DNA of 24,138 bases from Pseudomonadota bacterium (GCA_022360105.1 JAKSDL010000361.1:1-24138), one strand, 5' to 3'; counted from the stretch's first letter, positions 6,389-17,867 are shown. Notes: a model not told the origin generated them from the sequence alone. Program-made: numbers and translations.

Positions 6389-8176
6389 ATGAAGCAAACT
6401 ATAGTAAAAATAATCATTTATTTCTTAATACCAACTGTCCTTGTTTCAGATACAGTGGCTGAAAATCTTCCGAAGGATATCAAATGGATTACTAATAATG
6501 AAGATCCGGTATTTGCATCACCCAAGTCTCAAAAAGGAGGGACTTATCGCACTTATATGTTGTCTTTTCCACTAAGTCTCAGAATTGTCGGACCGGATAC
6601 ATATGCCATTGCTTCAGACAATGATATGAATCTGCTTGGGCTCCAGCCAAATACGGGAAACACAATTCCTGGCCTAGCCACTCATTGGGCATTCGGAGAA
6701 GATAAAAAGACCATGTATTTCAAGCTTGATAAGAGAGCCCGCTGGTCGGATGGAAAACCAGTTACAGCCGATGATTACCTGTATGCTCTAAAATTTTATC
6801 GTTCCAAGCTGATTCAATCACCCTGGCACAATAGTTTGTTTCAAAAAAACTATGAGCGAGTAGTAAAATATGACGACCATACAATTGCCATAATTTCAAA
6901 AGATGTCTTGCCGGATTTATTGGTAAGAGCTAACACTCTAAGTCCCGTACCTAAGCATTTTTATGGTGAACTGACCAAAGATTTTGTCAGGAAGTATAAC
7001 TGGAAGATTTCTCCCAATACCGGTCCTTATCAAATATCAAGCATTAAAAAGGGAAAAAGCATTACCTTTAAAAGAAAAAAGAACTGGTGGGCAAAGGATC
7101 TGAAGTATTACAAGAATAGATATAACGTGGACAAAATTGTTTTCTCAGTGATTCGAGATAAAACAACCACATTTGAATACTTCAAAAAACAAAAACTTGA
7201 ATCGTTTGTATTAACCTTTCCGTCTTATTGGCACGAACGGGCAAAAAACCTGGATATCTACGACAAAGGATATGCAAAAAAAATCTGGTTTTACACAGAT
7301 TCTCAAGAAGGGCAAATAGGTTTCTGGTTAAACCAGGGCAAACCGATATTTAAAGATCGAAATGTGCGTTATGCTTTTGCTCATGCCATTAATATGGAAG
7401 GTCTGTTAAGGGGATTATTAAGAGGTGATTACAGTCGCTTACATCATGGTACTATTGGCTACGGAAAATTCACTAATCAAAACATCAAAGCGAGAACATA
7501 TAATATTGAAAAAGTTCAGGAATTAATGAATGCTTCAGGCTGGTCCAGGGGAAAAGATGGAATTTGGACAAAAGGCAATCAGCGATATTCTGTCAAAGTG
7601 ACATATACCTTTGAGCCTCATGCACCACGTCTGGCTTATCTCAAGGAAGAAGCGAAAAAAGCAGGTATTGAATTACGGCTTCAACGGCTGGATGCTGGAA
7701 TTCAATGGAAAATGGCTTTGGATAAAAAACATGAGGTTGCCTGGACAGGTTTTCCGGCAACTTATCGGCCCCAATATTGGGGTATATATCATTCCGACAA
7801 TGCTCACAAACCTCAAACAGCCAATTTCACCAATACTGATGATCCGGAACTGGATGATTTGATTGAGTTGTACAGAACTACCATTGAGGATGAAAAGAGA
7901 TATGGGATCGCAAAAACAATTCAAGCTAAAATTCACGAGATAGGAGCATTTGTACCATCCTACAAAGTTGGTTATTTCAGAACAGTATACTGGAGATGGT
8001 GGAAGTTCCCAGAGGTCCAATCCACCAAGCTTTCAACCAGTTTGTTTGAGCCTTTTTCCAGTGGTTTATTCTGGTTTGACAAAGAAGAATATGAAAAGAC
8101 ACAAAAAGCGATGAAAAGTGGTCAGGTCTTCCCACCGGAGACAATAATTAACAAAACATTCAAACCAGAAGACTAA
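6389..8176 (+). CDS. yejA: Periplasmic peptide-binding protein, YejA-like (family 5), copy 1
   Basis: 595 residues. It has a Sec signal peptide (MKQTIVKIIIYFLIPTVLVS), probably cleaved after DTVA near residue 24; no lipobox, so a soluble periplasmic protein. The body is an SBP family 5 protein: LDKRARWSDGKPVTADDYLY is the family signature, and the aromatic-rich C-terminal half (YWRWWKFP) is typical of YejA. YejA proteins deliver peptides to YejB/E; known Yej systems take up microcin C and, in some alphaproteobacteria, muropeptides. The substrate here is unknown. It begins 29 bp after yejE with only a weak GTGAG ribosome binding site. The next gene is a full-length paralog. Confidence 0.92.
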   Translation: MKQTIVKIIIYFLIPTVLVSDTVAENLPKDIKWITNNEDPVFASPKSQKGGTYRTYMLSFPLSLRIVGPDTYAIASDNDMNLLGLQPNTGNTIPGLATHWAFGEDKKTMYFKLDKRARWSDGKPVTADDYLYALKFYRSKLIQSPWHNSLFQKNYERVVKYDDHTIAIISKDVLPDLLVRANTLSPVPKHFYGELTKDFVRKYNWKISPNTGPYQISSIKKGKSITFKRKKNWWAKDLKYYKNRYNVDKIVFSVIRDKTTTFEYFKKQKLESFVLTFPSYWHERAKNLDIYDKGYAKKIWFYTDSQEGQIGFWLNQGKPIFKDRNVRYAFAHAINMEGLLRGLLRGDYSRLHHGTIGYGKFTNQNIKARTYNIEKVQELMNASGWSRGKDGIWTKGNQRYSVKVTYTFEPHAPRLAYLKEEAKKAGIELRLQRLDAGIQWKMALDKKHEVAWTGFPATYRPQYWGIYHSDNAHKPQTANFTNTDDPELDDLIELYRTTIEDEKRYGIAKTIQAKIHEIGAFVPSYKVGYFRTVYWRWWKFPEVQSTKLSTSLFEPFSSGLFWFDKEEYEKTQKAMKSGQVFPPETIINKTFKPED

Positions 8177-8206
8177 TTCATTTAAGATATTAATAAGGTA
8201 GATCCC

Positions 8207-10015
8207 ATGAAACTGAGAAGAGTTGTATCATTGTTTATTGTCACTTGCTTCCTATTCTTATCGAATGCAGTCGATGCTGAATCATTACCTGAAGGAACCG
8301 TCTGGACAACCAATAATAAGGCCCCTGTTTTTGCTTCTCCAGAAGCAAGGAAAGGGGGAAGCTATAATACCTTCATACTGTCTTTCCCGTTAACCCTTCG
8401 GCAGGTCGGTCCTGATTCCAATGGAAGCTTCAGAAGTTATCTCGATGATAACCAATTTCACCTGCTTTATGGTCCGAATCATCCCAATACAGATGAAATT
8501 CTACCGGAACTCGCGACCCACTGGGCTTTTGCAGATGACCATAAAACCATGTATTTCAAACTGGATAAGAGAGCCCGCTGGTCGGATGGAAAACCTGTTA
8601 CTGCAGATGACTATTTATTTGCACTTGAGTTTTTTCGTTCGAAAAACATTGTCTCACCCTGGCATAACAACTTTTTTGGGCAAAAAATCGACAAAGTGGT
8701 TAAATACGACGATTACACTATCTCCATCAGTACCACCACACCGCATCCCGAAGTTGATCAATATGCGAACTCCTTGCCTCCTATCCCTAAGCACTTTTAT
8801 AAAGGCAAAGTGCCAAAAGATTTTGTCAGACGTTACAATTGGGCGATAGCCCCAAATACCGGTCCTTACATTATTTCAAAGGTCAGAAAGGGCAAAAGCA
8901 TCACCTTTAAAAGAAAAAAAAATTGGTGGGCCAAAGATTTAAGATACTATAAAGGGCGATTCAACGTTGACAGGGTGGTCTTTACTGTAATCAGAGATAC
9001 GACTACGGCATTTGAATTTTTTAAAAAAAACAGGTTGGATGGATTTGGTATAACAGCCCCTGCCTACTGGCATCGTAGGGCAAAAGACCTGAATATTCAT
9101 AATAACGGATATGTAAAGAAGATCTGGTTCTACACAGATGGACGAGAACCCGCTATAGGATTATGGCTAAATCAAGATAAAGAAATCTTTAAAGATAAAA
9201 ATGTACGTTATGCTTTTGGGCATGCCATGAACATAGAGAAAATGCTAAACAAGCTGCTTAGAGGCGACTATGGTCGATTACATACAGGAACAACCGGGTA
9301 TGGTCGATATACAAATAAGCAAATAAGAGCTCGTCCATTCGATATAAACAAGGTTGAGTCATTGATGACTGAATCGGGTTGGAACCGTGGCAAAGATGGC
9401 ATTTGGGTAAAAGGGAATCAAAGATATTCCGTGACTGTCACGTATGTTTCTGAATTGCACACACCGCGCCTCGCGTTGCTGAAAGAGCAGGCGAAAAGGG
9501 CAGGCATTGAATTAAAATTACAACGTCTGGATGCAAGCACCTCATTCAAATTGGCTTTGGAAAAAAAGCATGAAGTGTATTGGGGGGGCTGGGCGGCTAC
9601 CGACAGGCCCCAATACTGGGGACAATTTCATTCGGATAATGCCCACAAAACCCAAACAAACAATATTACTAATACAAATGATCCAATATTGGACAAGCTG
9701 ATTGATGAGTATCGATCCTCATTGAGTATTGAAAGAAGAATGGAATTGGCAAGAGAGATTCAACAAAAGATATTTGAAATAGGATCCTATATTCCGACAT
9801 ATAAAGTTGGGTATTTCAGAACGATATATTGGAGGTGGTGGCAATTTCCAAAGATACCGGCAACAAAAACCTCCGAGGCGCTATTTGAACCATTCAAAAT
9901 GGGTCTATTCTGGCTTGATCCTGATATTAAGAAAGAAACCCTTGCGGCAATGAAAAATCGAAAGAAATTTGAGCCGGAAACTATAATTGATACTACATAT
10001 AAACAGGCAAACTAG
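8207..10015 (+). CDS. Periplasmic peptide-binding protein, YejA-like (family 5), copy 2
   Basis: 602 residues, a paralog of the preceding gene along its full length. Shared blocks include KLDKRARWSDGKPVTADDYL, KSITFKRKKNWWAKDL and KGNQRYSV. The signal peptide is MKLRRVVSLFIVTCFLFLSNAVDA with cleavage expected before ES; no lipobox. Differences concentrate in the first 100 mature residues, where copy 2 has extra residues (near FRSYLDDNQFHLLYGP), and in the segments around the presumed ligand pocket, consistent with different peptide preference. It starts 30 bp after copy 1, preceded by AAGGTAG, and is followed almost directly by the ATPase genes. Tandem duplication inside the operon is the simplest origin. 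Confidence 0.92.
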   Translation: MKLRRVVSLFIVTCFLFLSNAVDAESLPEGTVWTTNNKAPVFASPEARKGGSYNTFILSFPLTLRQVGPDSNGSFRSYLDDNQFHLLYGPNHPNTDEILPELATHWAFADDHKTMYFKLDKRARWSDGKPVTADDYLFALEFFRSKNIVSPWHNNFFGQKIDKVVKYDDYTISISTTTPHPEVDQYANSLPPIPKHFYKGKVPKDFVRRYNWAIAPNTGPYIISKVRKGKSITFKRKKNWWAKDLRYYKGRFNVDRVVFTVIRDTTTAFEFFKKNRLDGFGITAPAYWHRRAKDLNIHNNGYVKKIWFYTDGREPAIGLWLNQDKEIFKDKNVRYAFGHAMNIEKMLNKLLRGDYGRLHTGTTGYGRYTNKQIRARPFDINKVESLMTESGWNRGKDGIWVKGNQRYSVTVTYVSELHTPRLALLKEQAKRAGIELKLQRLDASTSFKLALEKKHEVYWGGWAATDRPQYWGQFHSDNAHKTQTNNITNTNDPILDKLIDEYRSSLSIERRMELAREIQQKIFEIGSYIPTYKVGYFRTIYWRWWQFPKIPATKTSEALFEPFKMGLFWLDPDIKKETLAAMKNRKKFEPETIIDTTYKQAN

Positions 10016-10029
10016 AGAGTTTGAAAAAG

Positions 10030-11028
10030 ATGCCCGAATTAGTTGACCCAATTTTGAAAGTAGACAAGCTGGTAACCTCCTTTGATACCGAACATGGTGT
10101 ATTGCGGGCTGTGGATGGAGTGAGTTTCGAGGTGAGAAAAGGAAAGACTTTGGGAATTGTCGGCGAATCCGGCTGTGGCAAGAGTGTGACATCACTTTCT
10201 ATAATGAGGCTGCTGCCGAAACCTTCGGGAAAAATTGAATCCGGAGAGATTTCGTTTGACGGATTGAATATTGCCAAACTGCCACCGGAGGAGATGCGTT
10301 CGATTCGCGGCAAGCGGATCTCAATGATTTTTCAAGAGCCCATGACGGCGCTTAATCCGGTTCATCGTGTAGGGAAGCAATTGCAGGAGGTATATAGATT
10401 ACATTTTCCTGAAATGAGTGCGGATGAGATTTTGCAGGCATCGGTTCATCAGTTACAAAAAGTAGGTATCCCCGAGCCTGAGCTAAGGATCAATGAGTAC
10501 CCTCATCAACAATCCGGAGGCATGAGGCAGCGAGTAATGATTGCCATGGCTCTGGCTTGTGGCCCGGAAATTTTAATCGCTGACGAGCCCACCACCGCAC
10601 TGGATGTCACCATACAGGCGCAAATTCTTGATTTGATGCAGGAACTGCAAAACGAATCCGGTATGTCAATCATATTGATTACCCATGACCTGGGGGTGAT
10701 AGCGGAAACCTGTGATGATGTGGTGGTTATGTACGCCGGTCATATCGTTGAAAGCGCACCTGTGCACAACCTCTTCAACTCGCCCTCGCATCCCTACACC
10801 AAAGGATTGTTACAAGCTATACCGAGGCTTACCTCACCAGGTAAACGACAACTGAATACGATAGAGGGCATGGTTCCCGATTTGAAGGATCTGCCAAAAG
10901 GATGCAGATTTCAAAATCGTTGTCCCTTTGCTACGGAGATTTGTTCACAATCTCCCCCTCCGGCAGAATACATAGAGGAACATCATACGGTAGCTTGTTT
11001 TAATTGGCGGGAGGTGAATCGGGCATGA
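10030..11028 (+). CDS. Oligopeptide ABC transporter ATP-binding protein, OppD/DppD type
   Basis: 332 residues from the ATG at 10030. One of two ATPases energising the permeases. Walker A GESGCGKS (45-52), Q-loop glutamine in [10 protein letters not shown] (Q102), ABC signature QSGGMRQR (161-168), Walker B ILIADEP (181-187), and the switch histidine in THDLG. The C-terminal domain has the cysteine pattern [10 protein letters not shown]...C...C typical of the OppD/DppD tail, which holds an iron-sulfur cluster in several studied members. I chose the ATG because GAGAG (10015-10019) is ten bases upstream of it; a TTG at 10021 would extend the protein by three residues. In E. coli the two ATPase halves are fused as YejF; here they are separate. 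Confidence 0.92.
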   Translation: MPELVDPILKVDKLVTSFDTEHGVLRAVDGVSFEVRKGKTLGIVGESGCGKSVTSLSIMRLLPKPSGKIESGEISFDGLNIAKLPPEEMRSIRGKRISMIFQEPMTALNPVHRVGKQLQEVYRLHFPEMSADEILQASVHQLQKVGIPEPELRINEYPHQQSGGMRQRVMIAMALACGPEILIADEPTTALDVTIQAQILDLMQELQNESGMSIILITHDLGVIAETCDDVVVMYAGHIVESAPVHNLFNSPSHPYTKGLLQAIPRLTSPGKRQLNTIEGMVPDLKDLPKGCRFQNRCPFATEICSQSPPPAEYIEEHHTVACFNWREVNRA

Positions 11029-12017
11029 CAGATTCCATGATTGAAGTTGTCGACTTGAAACAGCATTTTCCAATTTACGGCGGAGTGTTTTTAAGACAGG
11101 TGGGAACCGTTTACGCGCTGGATGGGGTGTCCATCAAAGTAAAAAAAGGTGAAACGGTGGGATTGGTCGGAGAATCCGGATGTGGTAAAACCACCATGGG
11201 ACGCGCGATGCTAAGGCTGTATGATCCTACAGCCGGGCGCATCATGTTCGATGGAATTGATATCACCAACCTTTCACAAAAGGAGTTGCGCCCCTTAAGG
11301 CGGCAAATGCAAATCATCTTTCAAGATCCTTTTGAATCACTCAATTCAAGACATACGGTTGGCGAAATACTGGAAGAGTCATTCATCATCCACAAGCAGC
11401 TTGAAAGCAAGGATCGGAAAACAAAAGTAAAACAACTGCTCGATACAGTGGGATTGTCAGGCAGTGCTGCCGACAGATATCCACACGAGTTTTCCGGTGG
11501 GCAGCGGCAGCGGATCGGCATTGCTCGCGCTATTTCCTTGAATCCGAAACTGGTTGTTTGTGACGAACCGGTTTCTGCTTTGGATGTTTCTATTCAATCC
11601 CAAATCTTAAATCTGCTTTTACAGCTACAGCAGGAATTAGATCTGACCTACCTGTTTATTTCCCATGATTTGGCCGTAGTGAAACACATCTCCGATCGTA
11701 TTGCTGTCATGTACCTTGGGAAAATTGTTGAGTATGCTTCTGCAAAGGATATCATTGAAACACCACAGCACCCCTATACCCAGGCACTGATATCAGCAAT
11801 CCCCGAGCCTGATCCGGATCGAAAAAAGAAAAAGGTCATTTTAACCGGTGATGTGCCCTCCCCAATCAATCCTCCTTCCGGCTGCTGCTTTCACACGAGA
11901 TGCCCGGTTGCCAAGGATATTTGCCATCAACAGACTCCTGAATTGGAACAATCAGGTTCCGGAATTGATCACCAGGTTGCCTGTCATTTTGCCGGTAAAG
12001 TGAATCTGGTTGACTAG
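11025..12017 (+). CDS. Oligopeptide ABC transporter ATP-binding protein, OppF/DppF type
   Basis: 330 residues. Second ATPase of the importer. Walker A GESGCGKT (49-56), Q-loop FQDPFESLN (99-107), signature FSGGQRQR (156-163), Walker [12 protein letters not shown], switch histidine in SHDLA, and a C-terminal cysteine motif [10 protein letters not shown]...C...C. The start is well defined: GGAGGTGA at 11010-11017 is seven bases before ATG 11025, and that ATG overlaps the previous gene's TGA as ATGA (11025-11028). The tight coupling suggests equal production of both ATPases, as expected for a heterodimer. The operon appears to end here. Confidence 0.93.
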   Translation: MTDSMIEVVDLKQHFPIYGGVFLRQVGTVYALDGVSIKVKKGETVGLVGESGCGKTTMGRAMLRLYDPTAGRIMFDGIDITNLSQKELRPLRRQMQIIFQDPFESLNSRHTVGEILEESFIIHKQLESKDRKTKVKQLLDTVGLSGSAADRYPHEFSGGQRQRIGIARAISLNPKLVVCDEPVSALDVSIQSQILNLLLQLQQELDLTYLFISHDLAVVKHISDRIAVMYLGKIVEYASAKDIIETPQHPYTQALISAIPEPDPDRKKKKVILTGDVPSPINPPSGCCFHTRCPVAKDICHQQTPELEQSGSGIDHQVACHFAGKVNLVD

Positions 12018-12659
12018 CGAAGGACTAATTAGTCCAATGTTGATTGTTTAGGAGATTTTGTACCGGCTGCCATCCAGAACGTTGCAGACTTTGTCGGAAT
12101 ATAAGTTGGTGGATCCGGTTCCAGACTGTGTCGCAATAGAAAAATCTTCGATAAGTCTTTTGAAAATCGCTTATTTTATAGTACCTATTTTTGTCAAAAA
12201 GTTGAAAAATCTTGGATAGAAAGCATATAAAACAAAAATCGATTGATCCTAAATAACTCATGATTCAAGGATTAGATTCCAAAAACTTATTGATCCTGCT
12301 AGGATGAAAAATTAATCAGAGTCATTGAAACTGATCGCTAATGAAAAGAACAGGATCCCTTTGGTTTGGTGCAATCAGTGCAAGATTGTTCAGTTTCTCT
12401 GGTGGTGATTACGACAGAAGAATCTAATGATTACATAAAATTGCTCTCGGCAGTTTGTTTTTTGAATCGGGCACAAACTCTACCTTAAATTCAAATTTAC
12501 CATTTCGCAGACAAATTTGACGGTTACTATAAATTAATCATGCACAAATGCGTCGTGTTTTAAGTTGGAATGTTCGATCTATCAACTATTGAAAGTCCGA
12601 TTGTGAAGCCTATAAATTAACAGGAAACCCGAAATTATTACTTAACCATAAACTATTAA
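12018..12659. other. Gene-free region between the Yej operon and the cis-prenyltransferase gene
   Basis: 642 bp. Just after the operon stop is the perfect 14-bp palindrome GGACTAATTAGTCC (12022-12035), but no U-tract follows, so it is not a standard intrinsic terminator. A 78-codon minus-strand frame (12025-12261) is not credible. Near the end, TAAACT (12649-12654) lies five bases before the next start codon and could be a -10 element; no good -35 accompanies it. Otherwise I see nothing. Confidence 0.55.
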
Positions 12660-13427
12660 ATGATGAAGTTAACTTCGCTTGCATATCGATTATATGAAAG
12701 GGTCCTCTGGCGGCAGATCAAAGAAGGTCCTAAACCTCAACATATTGGAGTGATCCTTGACGGAAACAGAAGGTTTGCCCGTGAAAAAGGACTGGATACC
12801 AACAAAGGACATGTATTTGGAGCGAATAAGGTTGAAGATCTTTTACAATGGTGTTGGAAACTCAACATAAAAATTATCACCTTGTACGCTTTCTCCACAG
12901 AAAATTTCAATAGAAGCAGCGATGAAGTGGATGCCCTGATGAGACTGCTGGCAGAAAAAATAAAAAAGTTTCAACAGGAGCCGGCTATTGAAAAGAATAA
13001 AGTACGCATTCGTGTCATCGGTCGTCTGGAATATTTGTCAAAAGAATTAAACGACGAAATTGCCAAAGCTGAAGAAGCGACCAAAGATTATGACAATTTT
13101 CATCTTAACATCGCAATCAGTTATGGCGGTAGAGCGGAAATTGTCGATGCCGTGAAGAAAGTAGCCCAGCAGATTGAAAAAAAGGAAATTAATATTGATG
13201 ACATCGATGAAGATTTATTGGCAAGAAACCTTTATACCAATGGCATTCCTGACCCTGATTTGATTATTCGGACATCCGGGGAAGAAAGGCTAAGTGGCTT
13301 TTTGCTTTGGCAAAGTGCTTACTCAGAGTTGTACTTTACTGAAGTCTTCTGGCCGGCATTTAGAATGATCGACCTGTGGCGGGCTATTCGTATTTATCAG
13401 CAGCGGGAAAGAAGGTACGGAAAGTAG
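12660..13427 (+). CDS. uppS: Cis-prenyltransferase (undecaprenyl diphosphate synthase family), archaeal/Rv1086-like type
   Basis: 255 residues. Condenses isopentenyl diphosphate onto an allylic diphosphate in cis, making the lipid carrier for cell-wall sugars or its short precursor. Motifs: HIGVILDGNRR (28-38) with catalytic D34 and the G35-N36-R37-R38 loop, FSTENFNR (78-85), ISYGGRAEIVDA (153-164), and RTSGEERLSGFLLWQ (204-218) with the diphosphate-binding Arg204 and Glu208/209. The N-terminal LYERVLWRQI-GPKP helix and the RLSGF variant (most bacterial UppS have RISNF) recall archaeal enzymes and the actinobacterial Z-farnesyl diphosphate synthase Rv1086. Product chain length is therefore uncertain, and so is the symbol. 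ATG 12660 is followed by a second ATG; neither has a ribosome binding site. Confidence 0.88.
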   Translation: MMKLTSLAYRLYERVLWRQIKEGPKPQHIGVILDGNRRFAREKGLDTNKGHVFGANKVEDLLQWCWKLNIKIITLYAFSTENFNRSSDEVDALMRLLAEKIKKFQQEPAIEKNKVRIRVIGRLEYLSKELNDEIAKAEEATKDYDNFHLNIAISYGGRAEIVDAVKKVAQQIEKKEINIDDIDEDLLARNLYTNGIPDPDLIIRTSGEERLSGFLLWQSAYSELYFTEVFWPAFRMIDLWRAIRIYQQRERRYGK

Positions 13428-13431
13428 CAGC

Positions 13432-13455
13432 CCGGATGAACCGAAGTTCATCCGG
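13432..13455. terminator. Bidirectional hairpin between convergent uppS and NCS2 permease genes
   Basis: Perfect 10-bp inverted repeat CCGGATGAAC / GTTCATCCGG around a 4-base loop. On the plus strand the loop is CGAA and TTGTCT follows; on the minus strand the loop reads C(TTCG)G, a very stable tetraloop. U-tracts are weak on both sides. It lies in the 37-bp gap between two convergent stop codons, as expected for a shared terminator. Confidence 0.8.
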
Positions 13456-13464
13456 TTGTCTAAT

Positions 13465-14778
13465 CTAGTGGTATATTAGAGACAGGATAGCGCCGGCATC
13501 AATTATGTAAATCATTAACGGCAGTTCGCGAATCTTACCCTTCAATATCTTAAGGACGGTATACGATAAAAATCCCCAAACAATTCCTTGTGTAATTGAG
13601 TAGGTCAAAGGAATCAGGATCAAAGCCAGAAAGGCTGGTATGGCCTCTTCATAATCATCCCAGGCTATTTTTGCCACTGGCTTCATCATGAACAGTCCGA
13701 TCAAAACCAGGATTGGTGCTGTTGCCACGGCAGGCACAAATGAAAGCAGGGGGGATAAAAACATAAAAGGCAGAAACAGCAGCCCTGTAACAACAGCTGT
13801 TAAGCCGGTTCTCCCGCCTTCCTCTATACCTGAAGCCGATTCTATATAAGTAGTTCCGGAAGATGTCCCGAAAAGACCGGAAATGGTTGTAGAAACAGCG
13901 TCTACTAACAAAGCCTTACCAACATTTTTGGGTTGCCCGTCTTTTTCTATAAATCCACCAACTTCTGATACTCCCAGGAATGTTGATAAGGAATCAAAAA
14001 TATCGGTGAACAAAAAAGTAAATATTGGAGCAGCCATACTAACCGTCAAAGCACCCAGAATATCCAGTTGAAAAAAAACATCCAGGCTCGGAACTGCAAA
14101 TATACTATCCGGTACCGTAATCATGCCTGCGGCACCATCGATAGTTTTTGAAGCTATTAGAGCAAGAAGTGATGTGGCGGCGATTCCAATAATCAGCGAA
14201 CCTTTTACTTTTCTTGCTATCAGAATACCGGTGATTGCCAGTCCGATCAGAAACAGGATGGTGGTTGGATTTATCCCGCCAAACGTTACTGTCGTAGCAG
14301 GACTGGTAACAATGAATTTGACACTAGTGAGACCAATAATGGATAAGAATAGTCCAATTCCTGCAGCAACGCCGTAGCGAAGACTGGCTGGAATCGATTG
14401 GACGATGGCTTGTCTGACACCTGTTATTGAGAGTATCAAAAAGATCACTCCTGAAACAAATACCACTCCCAAAGCGGTTTGCCAGGGGATTTTCATGCCT
14501 ATGCACAATGAGAAAGCAAAGAAAGCGTTCAATCCCATTCCCGGCGCAATAGCGAATGGTAAATTTGTCACCAGACCCATTAGGATTGAACTTAGGGAAG
14601 CAACCAGTACAGTTGCAAATAGAACTCCAGCGAAGGGCATGCCTGTGTTGGAAAGAATGCCAGGATTGACGACAATGATATAAGCCATTGTCAGGAAAGT
14701 GGCGATTCCCGCCCTGACTTCAGTGCCAACGTCTGTTTTGTTCTCCTTAAGCTTGAAAAAATCAGCAATGGAACTCAT
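13465..14778 (-). CDS. NCS2 family purine permease, AzgA/PbuG-like
   Basis: 437 residues, a polytopic inner-membrane proton symporter, most likely for hypoxanthine, guanine or adenine. The N-terminus FFKLKENKTDVGTEVRAG is followed by ATFLTMAYIIVVNPGIL and PGMGLNAFFAFS, all diagnostic of the AzgA branch of NCS2. The re-entrant region carries GTSSGTTYIESASGIEEGGR, the family's key substrate-binding block. The start is secure: AAGGAG lies eight bases before the ATG on the minus strand. It is downstream of hpt on the same strand (143-bp gap), which points to purine base uptake coupled to phosphoribosylation. The exact base transported cannot be read from the sequence. Confidence 0.92.
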   Translation of the reverse strand: MSSIADFFKLKENKTDVGTEVRAGIATFLTMAYIIVVNPGILSNTGMPFAGVLFATVLVASLSSILMGLVTNLPFAIAPGMGLNAFFAFSLCIGMKIPWQTALGVVFVSGVIFLILSITGVRQAIVQSIPASLRYGVAAGIGLFLSIIGLTSVKFIVTSPATTVTFGGINPTTILFLIGLAITGILIARKVKGSLIIGIAATSLLALIASKTIDGAAGMITVPDSIFAVPSLDVFFQLDILGALTVSMAAPIFTFLFTDIFDSLSTFLGVSEVGGFIEKDGQPKNVGKALLVDAVSTTISGLFGTSSGTTYIESASGIEEGGRTGLTAVVTGLLFLPFMFLSPLLSFVPAVATAPILVLIGLFMMKPVAKIAWDDYEEAIPAFLALILIPLTYSITQGIVWGFLSYTVLKILKGKIRELPLMIYIIDAGAILSLIYH

Positions 14779-14921
14779 TTAGTGTCTCCTTTTTGATCAT
14801 TATGATTTTTGATAATTTTCAATCCGGTTTTAGAAGGGTTTACCGGCTCGAATTGTCAAAATTCAGGATATCGTCAGGATGCAGAACCTGGATGCTGATT
14901 CTCTATAGACGGGGTTGGAGG

Positions 14922-15431
14922 CTATTCTGTCATTTCCGCAATATAAGGCAATTGGCGGTATTTTTGGTCCAAATCCAGTCCATAACCAATCACAAATTTG
15001 TCTTCGATTGTGAATCCAACGTATTTAATAGCAACTTCCTTAATACGCCGACTGGGCTTGCTCAAAAGAGAGCATGTTTCCAGGGACTTGGGGTTCCGGC
15101 TTTTTAGGACCTCAAGAATCTTGGTAAGCGTTAACCCCGTATCCACAATATCTTCAACAATTAACACGTGGCGATCGTGAATGTTTTCTGCCAGGTCTTT
15201 GTAAATCCTAACTTCCCCCGATGTTTCCATACCTTGATAGCTGGAAACGACCATAAAATCAACTACCAGGTCTCCATCAATCGCTCGAACCAGATCAGCG
15301 GCAAACATAAAGGAACCGCGAAGCAGCACGACAATAACCACCTGCTCGCCTTTGTATTGATCTGAAATTTCTTTTCCCAATTCAGCAATTCTTTCCTTAA
15401 GCTTGTCTTCCGAAATGAATACTTTATACAT
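14922..15431 (-). CDS. hpt: Hypoxanthine phosphoribosyltransferase
   Basis: 169 residues, normal for bacterial Hpt. Converts hypoxanthine (and usually guanine) with PRPP into IMP or GMP; cytoplasmic purine salvage. It shows the LLRGS loop (36-40), the flexible-loop segment SSYQGMETSGEVRI (63-76), the PRPP-binding IVEDIVDTG (91-99) with the conserved Glu-Asp pair, and the base-binding VGFTIEDKFVIGYGLD (138-153). AAAGGAG directly before ATTATTATG on the minus strand gives a strong ribosome binding site. It sits between uvrB and the NCS2 permease, all on the minus strand with gaps of 99 and 143 bp, so partial co-transcription is plausible. Confidence 0.95.
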   Translation of the reverse strand: MYKVFISEDKLKERIAELGKEISDQYKGEQVVIVVLLRGSFMFAADLVRAIDGDLVVDFMVVSSYQGMETSGEVRIYKDLAENIHDRHVLIVEDIVDTGLTLTKILEVLKSRNPKSLETCSLLSKPSRRIKEVAIKYVGFTIEDKFVIGYGLDLDQKYRQLPYIAEMTE

Positions 15432-15530
15432 AATAACTCCTTTAATATTTATTAATTTTAATTGGTAACCTGGTGTTGAATGACCTATTTCAATCCGCTA
15501 AGTCAGGATCAGTGTCCAAAAAAGAGCAGT

Positions 15531-17507
<1,977 letters not shown>

Positions 17508-17606
17508 AGCGCCAACTCTATATTTGGGGGCAGTAGTCAGATTTTTGGTTCGACGTGAATGATCAGGCGAGTGTTTCAAACATCAGGAAAAATCAATAAA
17601 AGAGTT

Positions 17607-17635
17607 ATGATACGATTCTAATAAATGCATTACAA
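17607..17635 (-). promoter_or_regulatory. Sigma-70 type promoter upstream of uvrB
   Basis: Read on the minus strand: -35 TTGTAA (17635-17630), a 17-bp spacer and -10 TATCAT (17612-17607). The start would be near 17600, about 93 nt before the preferred uvrB ATG. I see no convincing LexA-type operator here. Confidence 0.5.
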
Positions 17636-17867
17636 GATATAAATGGTCTGAAAAAATACCCAGACTTGCAGGCTGATACGCACGATAGCCCAATTGGAGG
17701 CCTTGAGTAAGACCAAAATTGACTTGTGGAAGAGTTATAATATTATTACCCTGACCAATAACACCTGTTTCCCGGCCTGATAGTGGCTTTGAGCGAGTAT
17801 CAAGGCGTTAAGAAGCAATGGTGTTGACTGTTACCCTGCCGCACTCAATCGCAATCACATTTCAGCC

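Noticed and set aside
8421..8849. 142-codon ORF in another frame of the second binding-protein gene
   Set aside because: Lies fully inside a strongly supported gene; its composition is that of a frame shadow.
12025..12261. 78-codon minus-strand ORF after the Yej operon
   Set aside because: No ribosome binding site, atypical composition, overlaps the operon's 3' palindrome and shows no family resemblance.
14779..14921. Purine riboswitch between hpt and the NCS2 permease gene
   Set aside because: I looked for the purine aptamer junction sequences on the minus strand and found none; the permease has an ordinary ribosome binding site.
17508..17579. Extended uvrB start at TTG 17579
   Set aside because: It adds 24 residues with no counterpart in UvrB and has no ribosome binding site; the ATG at 17507 gives the normal N-terminus.
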